A stretch of DNA of 52,938 nt from Oscillospiraceae bacterium (lineage in GTDB: Bacteria; Bacillota; Clostridia; Oscillospirales; Oscillospiraceae): contig JAFYHU010000018.1 in assembly GCA_017538965.1 (NCBI GenBank), positions 1 through 52,938 of the forward strand. The letters are read 5' to 3'. The translations under genes were made by a program, and so were the position numbers. Positions within the stretch are counted from its first letter, which is position 1, and the number at the start of each line of letters is the position of its first letter. The notes under the pieces are model-generated. The model ran no database searches. It was not told the origin of the DNA and saw only the letters and a program-made list of their open reading frames with translations. Positions 25,549 through 33,037 of this stretch are shown here, piece by piece.

Positions 25549-26375
25549 GATTCATCGCCTCCTGTCAGCACCAGCACAAAGTCCTCTCCAGGCAGGCTTT
25601 CCGCCTCCAGGACGGCGTCCTGCGGGAGTACAATGCGTTCCAGATTCGGCAGCTTTTCCAGATCTTCCCAGCTGTCCGGAAGACTCTCCAGCCGAAGCTC
25701 GGTTACGGCGGCGACGGATTCTTCGGTCAGCACGGCGCTACCCGAGGCGATTCGGGCCGCTTCCCGGACGGTCGGATCAGCGAACTCAACCGTGTCCTGC
25801 GGCAGTTCCGGCTGAAACCAGTGAAAGACCCGCAGACCGAGAAAACCTCCGAGGAGGAGGAGCAGAGAGAGCACGCAGAGAAGCGCCGTCAGACGCCCCG
25901 TCAGGCCTTCCTTTTTCAGGAAAACCGGGTCGCCGATCATCTCCTGTGTAAAGCCTTCCGTACGGACCAGGGCTTCTTCCAGGTCTTCCGTCCGATGATA
26001 CTGCCAGGCTGCCAGATGCGGGATGCTCTCGTGGAGACCCATGTTCAGAGCGCGGTCGGAGGAGTCCCGGTCGATGCAGAGAATCTTCCGCCCGTTTTTC
26101 TGGTTGACGAGGACAGAAGCTTTGCCGTCCTGGTCCTGGGTCATGGCATCCGTCAGATAGACTGCAGTGAGCGAGGCGCCGAGGGCACGCTGCTGCCGGC
26201 GCAGCAATTCATCCGCGCTGCCGGCCGGGCCCGTGGAATACCAGATCCGGACGCCGCGCTGCAGAAGCAGGCGCACCAGATCGCGGATTCTGCCGGCGTC
26301 GGCATCGGCAAAGGCGAGATACAGATAGGGCTCGCTGCCTTCATAGGGCGCGATCTGTTTTCTCCAGTCTTTCAT
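25545..26375 (-). CDS. Degenerate TIR-like membrane protein
   Basis: 276 residues. It shares the start pattern PYEGxxPYLY with the next gene and keeps a TIR-like layout (YLYLAFADADAGRIRDLV, RGVRIWYSTG, LTAVYLTDAM, RKILCIDRD), but the SYSH box and the WC-x-x-E region are lost. A TM helix (about 161-184) is followed by about 90 residues containing only an LRR cap and one or two LRR-like units (VTELRLESLPDSWEDLEKL, LERIVLP). It looks like a catalytically dead partner of the TIR-TM-LRR protein, possibly a scaffold or regulator. It is coupled by 4-base overlaps to both neighbours. Confidence 0.72.
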   Translation of the reverse strand: MKDWRKQIAPYEGSEPYLYLAFADADAGRIRDLVRLLLQRGVRIWYSTGPAGSADELLRRQQRALGASLTAVYLTDAMTQDQDGKASVLVNQKNGRKILCIDRDSSDRALNMGLHESIPHLAAWQYHRTEDLEEALVRTEGFTQEMIGDPVFLKKEGLTGRLTALLCVLSLLLLLGGFLGLRVFHWFQPELPQDTVEFADPTVREAARIASGSAVLTEESVAAVTELRLESLPDSWEDLEKLPNLERIVLPQDAVLEAESLPGEDFVLVLTGGDES

Positions 26376-28432
26376 TCTGCATTTTCTCCGCTGTCCAGGC
26401 GATAAATCCGCAGACCGTCAAACTTCCGAAGCAGGACGAGCAGTTTGTTGAAGGGCTTCCAATCCTTGTCCTGATCCTCTTCCGGCAGGGACAGCCAGTG
26501 GGCGCGTATCAGCTCTTCCGTAAGCTCGCCGTCCATCATCAGCTTGTTGCAGCGCAGCTGCTCCCGCAGGGTGCGGCGGGAGGCTTTCTCTTCCCCAGCG
26601 TTCTCCGGCAGAGGGAGAGTTTCATACTCCCGCCCGAAGCGCCAGCCCATGGCGCGGTGCTCCCGCAGCCAGCGCTCGTGTTCCAGCGGCGCAAAGACGG
26701 CCGCCTGTTCCGGCGTAAACTCGGTAACCATGTCATAGTCTACGGGTCGGTCGGTATAGAAGCAGCCGATGGCATCCAGATAACGGCCAAAATAGCGGGC
26801 GCGGCTGATGGTGGAGAGCTCGTATTCCAGAGAGAGGCTGCGGAAATGCCTCTCCAGCTCCTCTGCCGTACTCTCCGGCGGCAGAGACCGCCCATGCAGA
26901 GCGACGGCAAAATCATACAGATGCAGGAAGCTGGAATCGGAAAGATAGGTATGCTTGACACGCCGGTTGGCCTCCCGGATGCTCGTCACCACATGCAGGG
27001 GGCAGATGCCGGTGTCCACAATTCTTTCGATATCGGCGGTAAAATCCGGCTTTCCGTCGGCTTCTACAGCCATGTCGCTGTATGCCTTCAGACGGGGTTT
27101 CGGCTTCGGACGGCCGGCGCTTTCCCATTCCTGCCGGGCAGCAAAATAGGCGTCGATCTTCTCCTGTTCTTCCCGGTCATAACAGTAGACAACGGAAAGC
27201 CGGCCGTCTGAGAAATCAAACTCAGCCGCCATGGGCTGCAGCTCCGTCCGCGAATTGCGGCCGTAGGCGATGCGGTCCCAGCACTGCAGCTCGTCACAGA
27301 GCATCAGCAGCCAGGCGAGAGGATGCAGCGATGCCGACAACGGATCTTTCCGCAGCTCGTCGCCCTCCTTATAAAAAGCAATGGAAAACTTGAAGATGCT
27401 GTTGTGCAGAAGAATGGCGGAAAGCACATCGATGTGTTCTTTTGTCAGGCTGTCAATACGGAGCGTCTTTTCCAGTTCCCGGTAGAGCCGCAGTGCCGAA
27501 AAGACAGCATGATCCATATAATAATGGAAGCGCTCCGGCTCAGACGGCTTGTCCCGGACAATGTCCTGCAGGTAATCCGGCGGGAAGGAATAGGCTTTTC
27601 CCAGTTTTCGGGAAACATCCCAGGCGAGCAAATCCGAGATGCTGTCAAAGTTCTTGTCATAAAGCGCCTTAAAATGCGCCTGTTCCTCTCCGCTCAGCGC
27701 CGTCAGACAGTCGATGCCCTTGTAGGACAGGTACAGACAGTCCTTGCCGCGATCCTGGTTATCCACCTCAAAATAGGAGAGCACCTGTTCAAAGGGCAGT
27801 TCAAAGGGATAGCCGATATCGTGAAACAGCGCCGTCAAACCCCAGTATTCCAGGAAATAATTCGCGCGCTCCGCTTCCGTTTTCTGCTCCAGATGATAGA
27901 AGCGGCAAAAAACATCCCGGTATTTCCCGTTGGTCTCATAGAGCGCCAGACCCAGCGCAAATACATAGACAGAATGGGAATAATGATCCCGGTGCTTCAG
28001 CAGCAGAGAGCTCCCGTTTTCCTCGTACTCGCTCAGCAGCTCCACCATCCGCCTGGACTTGCCATAGTGGCCGAGAAAGATCTCGAGAAAGCAATAGTAA
28101 ACGAGATAGGCATCTTCTGCGATACCGGAATCGATAAAAGTCGCCAGCGACCGTTCGAGACAGAGACGGTTGAGATCCATTTCCATGTTGTAGGGGATCT
28201 GATTCGGCCGAAGGCTGGTGCCGCAATATTGCCCGGTTTCCGCTTCTGCAGCTTCCATTTCGCGATTGAAGCGCAGACCTTCGCAGCGTTCGCGCAGAAA
28301 GCGCAGGGCGGCCGATTTCAGATCCATCCCCGTTTCGCAGTCTTTGCCGAAAGGCGGCTGCATGGGTCCGATGTCCTTTCCGAAGCGTTTTCGGTTTTCT
28401 TCTCTCATTTTTTCCAGCGCCGTATAGGCCAT
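26372..28432 (-). CDS. HD-domain protein with C-terminal RyR domain
   Basis: 686 residues, first gene of the array. Residues about 145-420 form an HD-type phosphohydrolase-like helical domain: HRDHYSHSVYVFALG, LTALFHDIGYPFE (H204, D205) and the later helix AILLHNSIFKFS. Residues about 583-672 match a RyR domain: HERWLREHRAMGWRFG, then LPEEDQDKDWKPFNKL. RyR domains are known both in ryanodine receptors and in prokaryotic nucleotide-linked conflict systems. Inferred role: sensing or hydrolysing a nucleotide signal made by the TIR proteins. AGGAGG precedes the ATG; a promoter lies at 28504-28532. The next gene overlaps by 4 bases. Confidence 0.8.
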   Translation of the reverse strand: MAYTALEKMREENRKRFGKDIGPMQPPFGKDCETGMDLKSAALRFLRERCEGLRFNREMEAAEAETGQYCGTSLRPNQIPYNMEMDLNRLCLERSLATFIDSGIAEDAYLVYYCFLEIFLGHYGKSRRMVELLSEYEENGSSLLLKHRDHYSHSVYVFALGLALYETNGKYRDVFCRFYHLEQKTEAERANYFLEYWGLTALFHDIGYPFELPFEQVLSYFEVDNQDRGKDCLYLSYKGIDCLTALSGEEQAHFKALYDKNFDSISDLLAWDVSRKLGKAYSFPPDYLQDIVRDKPSEPERFHYYMDHAVFSALRLYRELEKTLRIDSLTKEHIDVLSAILLHNSIFKFSIAFYKEGDELRKDPLSASLHPLAWLLMLCDELQCWDRIAYGRNSRTELQPMAAEFDFSDGRLSVVYCYDREEQEKIDAYFAARQEWESAGRPKPKPRLKAYSDMAVEADGKPDFTADIERIVDTGICPLHVVTSIREANRRVKHTYLSDSSFLHLYDFAVALHGRSLPPESTAEELERHFRSLSLEYELSTISRARYFGRYLDAIGCFYTDRPVDYDMVTEFTPEQAAVFAPLEHERWLREHRAMGWRFGREYETLPLPENAGEEKASRRTLREQLRCNKLMMDGELTEELIRAHWLSLPEEDQDKDWKPFNKLLVLLRKFDGLRIYRLDSGENAE

Positions 28433-28503
28433 AATGATCCTCCTTTTGTGCGGCAGGTGCGGAACCTGCCGACGGGATGAAATCCGGATAATCTCCCATT
28501 CTT

Positions 28504-28532
28504 ATTATACCTGCAAACAGAAAAAAACACAA
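28504..28532 (-). promoter_or_regulatory. Promoter of the HD-RyR/TIR/SLOG/LRR array
   Basis: Minus strand TTGTGT (28527-28532), 17 bases, TATAAT (28504-28509). The leader is about 65 bases long. It is the only clear promoter found for the seven-gene array and it overlaps the T-tract of the upstream terminator. Confidence 0.65.
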
Positions 28533-28561
28533 GCCGGCAGAGCCTGCACAGCCTGTGTTTT
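28520..28561 (-). terminator. Terminator of the HAD phosphatase gene
   Basis: Outer stem AAACACA (28525-28531) / TGTGTTT (28554-28560) with an inner GCAG / CTGC hairpin. On the minus strand it is followed by a T7 run; the plus strand also has a T-run, so it may act in both directions. Confidence 0.7.
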
Positions 28562-28578
28562 TCGTGATTTTCTTCCTG

Positions 28579-29415
28579 TCAGGAAGAGAGCATCCGGAAG
28601 ATTTCCTTCCCGACACCGGCATCGTTGTTGCTTTCCGTAATCCGGTCGGCACAGCGCTTCACCGCATCGCCGGCGTTGGCCATAGCACAGCCGATTCCGG
28701 CAGCCTGCAGCAGCTCGATGTCATTCAGCCCGTCTCCGAACGCCGCGCTCTCGTCCGGCCGGACGGAAAGCAATCGACAGAGTTCGCAGAGCGCCCGGCC
28801 CTTTCCGGCATCGGCACTGTTGATCTCAATGTTGTTTTTCAGCGAGCTGGACGCTTTCAGATCCGGAAAATGCTCCGGCAGCGCCTTCAGCTGCCGCTCC
28901 CGTTCCGGCAGGTCTTCGGGGCGGAAGTACATCTGGAGTTTTTCCACCGGCAGATTTGTTTCCAGAATATTCTCCCGCAGATCGGGCACCGGCTTCCTCA
29001 GCCTTCTGACCAGTTTCAGAATCTCCGGCTCGCTCCCGAAATACGCCGGCGCCTGCTCGTACATCCAGGCTGTCATGTAGCCCCACTCGCCTCGGTAGCA
29101 GTCATACAGGACCGGAAGCTCATCCATGTAGCGGCATACCTCGGCGGCCAGCATCGGTTCGATCCCGGCACCGAACAGGCGCTTTCCCTCCTGGAGATCA
29201 TATACTTCGGCGCCGTTGGCGAAGATGAAATACCGGAACAGCCCCAAAGAGGCAAAACCCTCCGGAAGAGCCTGGAGAATCCGCCCCGTGGCGGGAACCA
29301 GAACGATTCCCTTATCCCGCGCGGCCTGCAGGGCGGCGGCATTTTCGGGCGGCAGCCGCTTTTTATCGTCAAGCAGCGTGCCATCCAGATCAAAGGCAAT
29401 CAGGCGAACAGACAT
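28579..29415 (-). CDS. Cof-type HAD-superfamily phosphatase
   Basis: 278 residues. Motif I FDLDGTLLDD with the nucleophilic Asp, motif II around PATGR, motif III lysine in the KGRAL segment and motif IV GDGLNDIELL; the C2 cap sits between them. Members dephosphorylate sugar phosphates and other small metabolites; the substrate cannot be read from sequence. Start at 29415 is chosen because GGAGAG lies six bases upstream; an in-frame ATG seven codons earlier overlaps that site. It is a single-gene unit, divergent from the TAXI-TRAP operon. Confidence 0.9.
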   Translation of the reverse strand: MSVRLIAFDLDGTLLDDKKRLPPENAAALQAARDKGIVLVPATGRILQALPEGFASLGLFRYFIFANGAEVYDLQEGKRLFGAGIEPMLAAEVCRYMDELPVLYDCYRGEWGYMTAWMYEQAPAYFGSEPEILKLVRRLRKPVPDLRENILETNLPVEKLQMYFRPEDLPERERQLKALPEHFPDLKASSSLKNNIEINSADAGKGRALCELCRLLSVRPDESAAFGDGLNDIELLQAAGIGCAMANAGDAVKRCADRITESNNDAGVGKEIFRMLSS

Positions 29416-29476
29416 GGCAATCTCTCCATTGCGCATATGTATACAAATATATTTTCATATTTTTACACATTAGCGC

Positions 29477-29532
29477 TTGCATTCTCAGATAAAATATGTT
29501 TTAATTATACAGCAATTTTTTATTCCGGCAAG
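29477..29532. promoter_or_regulatory. Divergent promoter region, HAD gene and TAXI-TRAP operon
   Basis: Plus strand: TTGCAT (29477-29482), 17 bases, TTTAAT (29500-29505). Minus strand: TTGCCG near 29526-29531, 16 bases, TATAAT (29504-29509). The two -10 regions overlap, so the two units probably compete for polymerase. The area is AT-rich in contrast with its surroundings. Confidence 0.45.
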
Positions 29533-29550
29533 ATACAGGAGGAAAACAAA

Positions 29551-30624
29551 ATGAAAAAAGTTCTTGCATTTCTGCTCGCAGCCATGATGGTGTTCGCGCT
29601 CTGCGCCTGCGGCGGCAGCGCTACCCCGGCCGCGACGCCCGCTCCCGCTCAGGAAGAAGCCCCTGCCCAGGAAGAAGCCCCCGCTCCCGCGGAGGATGCC
29701 GCTCCGGCTGAGGCGCCGGCGGCAAGCGTGTCTGCCAACCTGACGATGGGTACCGGCGGTGAAGCGGGCACCTATTATGCCTTCGGCGGTGTCCTGGGAA
29801 GCTATGTCGGTCAGAATACCGATATCACCATCAACGTCGTCTCTTCCGGCGGCAGCGCGGCCAACATCACCGGCATCGTGGTTGACGGGATTTACGACCT
29901 GGCAACCGTTCAGTCCGACGTTATGACCTATGCCTACAACGGAACCAACTCCTTCGCCGACGGCGGTGCCATGGACGGCTTCCGCGTGCTGGGCGGTCTG
30001 TACGCCGAAACCGTGCAGATTGTCACCTGCAACCCCGACATCAAGTCTGTTGCCGATCTGGCCGGCAAGTCCATCTGCGTGGGTGATATCGGCTCCGGTA
30101 CTTACTTCAACACCGTGGACATTCTCGCCGCTTACGGCATGACCATTGACGATGTCAATCCCGTCTACCAGTCGTTCGGAGATTCTGCGGAAAGCCTGAA
30201 GGACGGCAAAATCGACGCTGCGCTGCTCACGGCCGGCGCCCCGACCACTGCGGTTGTGGATCTTGCCACCTCCAACAGCGTCTACCTGATCTCCATTGAC
30301 GATGAGCATATGACGAAGCTTCTGGCCGACTGCCCCTGGTACGCATCCTATACCATTCCTGCCGGCACCTACAGCGGCTTTGATCAGGACACCGTGACCG
30401 TGACCGTAAAGGCCACTCTGGTCTGCCGTGCGGATCTGGAAGACGACGTCGCCTATGCCATCGTCTCCACCATCTACAACAATGCTGATGCGATTACCGC
30501 TCTGCACGCCAAGGGCGCCGAGCTGTCCCTTGACTTTGCCACCGACGGCATCGCCGTTCCCTTTGCCAAGGGCGCTGCCGCCTTCTATGCAGAGAACGGA
30601 ATTACCGTTGCCACTGTCGACTGA
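29551..30624 (+). CDS. TAXI-family TRAP transporter solute-binding lipoprotein
   Basis: 357 residues. Lipoprotein signal peptide with lipobox L-C-A-C (MMVFALCACGG), then a low-complexity Ala/Pro/Glu linker of about 40 residues, then a TAXI-type binding domain: LTMGTGGEAGTYYAFGGVLGSYV, SGGSAANITGIVVDGIYDLATVQSDVM, and DLAGKSICVGDIGSGTYFN. TAXI proteins deliver substrates such as glutamate or other dicarboxylates to a fused TRAP permease; the substrate here is not determined. AGGAGG precedes the ATG. It is followed by a hairpin and the permease gene. Confidence 0.93.
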   Translation: MKKVLAFLLAAMMVFALCACGGSATPAATPAPAQEEAPAQEEAPAPAEDAAPAEAPAASVSANLTMGTGGEAGTYYAFGGVLGSYVGQNTDITINVVSSGGSAANITGIVVDGIYDLATVQSDVMTYAYNGTNSFADGGAMDGFRVLGGLYAETVQIVTCNPDIKSVADLAGKSICVGDIGSGTYFNTVDILAAYGMTIDDVNPVYQSFGDSAESLKDGKIDAALLTAGAPTTAVVDLATSNSVYLISIDDEHMTKLLADCPWYASYTIPAGTYSGFDQDTVTVTVKATLVCRADLEDDVAYAIVSTIYNNADAITALHAKGAELSLDFATDGIAVPFAKGAAAFYAENGITVATVD

Positions 30625-30658
30625 TCTCCAGCTCTCTCGCTTTCATCTTTGACCCAAG

Positions 30659-30686
30659 GGAGTGTCGCCCGAACGGGCGGCACTCC
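30659..30686 (+). terminator. Intercistronic hairpin in the TAXI-TRAP operon
   Basis: Stem of 13 bases with one mismatch (GGAGTGTCGCCCG / CGGGCGGCACTCC), a 2-base loop and no U-tract. It is likely a transcript stabiliser that raises binding-protein mRNA over permease mRNA. Confidence 0.6.
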
Positions 30687-30712
30687 TGTAACTGTTCATC
30701 GGAGGAATTTTT

Positions 30713-32851
30713 ATGGCGCTATTTGGGAAAAAACCCGATCACGAACCGATCCCGGCCGCGCAAATTCCCGCGGAGGAGGCCGATCACGAATTCGACCAGG
30801 CCGCCGTGGACGCGGTGATGAAAAAGTATGACCGCGAAGCCAATACGCGCGTCTGGGAAGGCTGGCAGAAATGGCTCGTCTACGGCGTCATGGCAGTGTT
30901 CTCTCTGTTTGTCATCTATGTGACCCTCTTTGCCACCTGGCTGGATCTCATCCGCTATCCCTCCTTTTTCGGCGGGATTCTTCTGATCGGCTACCTCATG
31001 TATCCGGCCAGAAAGGGCGTCCAGCGCGTGAATTACATTCCCTGGTATGACTGGATTATCATGCTCGCAGGGACGGCCGCGTTCTTCTATGTGGTTCTCC
31101 ATGCCAAAGATCTGACCGTGCGCCTCGGCATGTCGCGGCTCTATCCGTACGAGATCGCTATTGCCGTCGTCGGCATCCTCGCCACGCTGGAGCTCTGCCG
31201 CCGCTCGGTCGGTGTCCCGATCCTCTGCGTCGTCGGCGTCTTCATGTGTTATGCGCTGTACTATTACTCCGTCACGAAGCACCTGACCGCCGCGGCGACG
31301 ATCCGCAACGTCGCCGTCAGCCTGTTCTATAAGGTCCAGGGAGGCGGAATTCTCGGTACGCCGGTTCAGGTCTGCTCCAAGTTTATCATCGTCTTCATTA
31401 TCTTCGGCGCGTTTCTGGAACGCACCGGGATTTCACAGTTCTTTATTGATCTGGCAAATTCCCTGGTCGGGCGCTTCTCCGGCGGTCCCGCCAAAGTCGC
31501 GGTCATCTCGTCCGCCCTCTGCGGCATGGTGTCCGGCTCCTCGGTGGGCAACACCGTTACGACCGGTTCTGTCACCATTCCGATGATGAAGAAAACCGGT
31601 TATAAGCCGGAATTTGCCGGCGCGGTTGAAGCCGCCGCCTCTACCGGCGGACAGATCATGCCGCCGATCATGGGCGCCGCCGCCTTTCTGATGGCAGAAT
31701 ATGTCGGCGTTCCCTATTCCAACATCATTGTCCGGGCGATTCTGCCGGCGCTGCTCTATTTTACCGGCATCTTTATTGCCGTCCATCTGGAAGCCAAAAA
31801 GCTCGGCCTAAAAGGAATCGAAAAAGACAAGCTTCCGGTGCTGAGGTTGCTGCTGCGGCAGATTTATCTGCTGCTTCCGCTGGTGATTCTGGTTTACCTT
31901 GTTTCTTCCGGCAGCAACACCATGGCCTTCTCCGCCGCCATCGCTATTCTGTTTGCGGTTGCAGTTGCCAATGCCCATAAAGATCCGATTCTTTCCACCG
32001 TCGGCATTGTCGCTCTGCTGGCCTATCTGTTCCTCGGCGTTCAGGGGCTTTTCAAAGGACTGCTGCTTGCCGTGGGCATTCTGTGCTCCGCCATCTGCAT
32101 GTTCAAAAAGGATGCGGTTCTGACGCCCGCCGTGTTTTTCGATGCGCTGGCAAACGGCGCAAAGAGCTCGGTCACCGTTGCTGCGGCCTGCGGCGTCGCG
32201 GGAATGATCGGCGGCTGTATCACCATCACGGGCCTTGCCTCCCAGATCATTACGGCGATTATCACGCTGTCTCACGGATCGGTCTTCATTGCGCTGTTCT
32301 TTACCATGCTCTGCTGCATCGTGCTGGGCATGGGCGTTCCCACCACGGCGAACTACTGTATCATGGCTTCCACCTGCGCCCCGATCCTGATCACGATCGG
32401 TGTTCCGCAGATCGCCGCACACTTCTTTGTGTTCTATTTCGGCATTGTGGCCGACATCACCCCGCCGGTCGCCCTGGCAGCCTATGCCGGCTCGGCCATC
32501 GCGAAGGCGCCGCCCATGAAAACGGCCGTCAACGCGACCAAGCTCGCGATTGCCGCCTTCGTGGTGCCTTACATTTTTGCGATGAATCCGGCCATGCTGT
32601 TCATCGACACCACGGCGCTGCAGGTGGTTCTGGTGTTCCTTACCTCGCTGATCGGCATCTTCGGTGTGGCAGCTTCCCTGAACGGCTTCCTGCTCCGGCC
32701 GATGAACCCGCTGGTCCGCATCCTCTTCGCCGCAGGCGGCCTGCTGATGCTGGATCCCAGCATCATGACCGACCTGATCGGCTTCGTTGTTTTCGGCATT
32801 GCCCTCGGCTGGCAGATTCTCTTTTCCAGACGCAGCGCTGCTTCCGCCTGA
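30713..32851 (+). CDS. TRAP transporter fused small and large permease (TAXI system)
   Basis: 712 residues: a cytoplasmic N-terminus of about 55 residues, then about 16 or more hydrophobic helices. The DctQ-like four-helix part comes first, then the DctM-like part with GTPVQVCSKFIIVFIIFGAFLERTG, the SGSSVGNTVTTGSVTIPMMKKTGY substrate/Na segment, ASTGGQIMPPIMGAAAFLM and later GMGVPTTANYCIM and ADITPPVALAAYA. This is a secondary, ion-coupled importer working with the upstream lipoprotein. GGAGGAATTTTT precedes the ATG. Confidence 0.94.
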   Translation: MALFGKKPDHEPIPAAQIPAEEADHEFDQAAVDAVMKKYDREANTRVWEGWQKWLVYGVMAVFSLFVIYVTLFATWLDLIRYPSFFGGILLIGYLMYPARKGVQRVNYIPWYDWIIMLAGTAAFFYVVLHAKDLTVRLGMSRLYPYEIAIAVVGILATLELCRRSVGVPILCVVGVFMCYALYYYSVTKHLTAAATIRNVAVSLFYKVQGGGILGTPVQVCSKFIIVFIIFGAFLERTGISQFFIDLANSLVGRFSGGPAKVAVISSALCGMVSGSSVGNTVTTGSVTIPMMKKTGYKPEFAGAVEAAASTGGQIMPPIMGAAAFLMAEYVGVPYSNIIVRAILPALLYFTGIFIAVHLEAKKLGLKGIEKDKLPVLRLLLRQIYLLLPLVILVYLVSSGSNTMAFSAAIAILFAVAVANAHKDPILSTVGIVALLAYLFLGVQGLFKGLLLAVGILCSAICMFKKDAVLTPAVFFDALANGAKSSVTVAAACGVAGMIGGCITITGLASQIITAIITLSHGSVFIALFFTMLCCIVLGMGVPTTANYCIMASTCAPILITIGVPQIAAHFFVFYFGIVADITPPVALAAYAGSAIAKAPPMKTAVNATKLAIAAFVVPYIFAMNPAMLFIDTTALQVVLVFLTSLIGIFGVAASLNGFLLRPMNPLVRILFAAGGLLMLDPSIMTDLIGFVVFGIALGWQILFSRRSAASA

Positions 32852-32874
32852 CTTTCTCTGTGTCCTTATTCCGC

Positions 32875-32905
32875 CGCCCCGCCGAAGCTTCGGCGGGGCG
32901 CTTTT
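32875..32905 (+). terminator. Terminator of the TAXI-TRAP operon
   Basis: A perfect 13-bp loopless palindrome (CGCCCCGCCGAAG / CTTCGGCGGGGCG) followed by CTTTTT. Confidence 0.88.
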
Positions 32906-32954
32906 TGGTTAACGAGCACCGACAGATACGGAAGACTTTTCGTGCGCAGTTGCA

Positions 32955-32983
32955 TTGAAAAGAAAGAGACAATCTGGTAAAAT
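32955..32983 (+). promoter_or_regulatory. Promoter of the clostripain-family protease
   Basis: TTGAAA (32955-32960), 17 bases, TAAAAT (32978-32983), about 55 bases upstream of the start codon. Confidence 0.6.
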
Positions 32984-33037
32984 GGCCCCGTTGCAGAAAA
33001 CTCTGCGAATCCAGGAAGAAATAAGGGGGTCTCTTCT

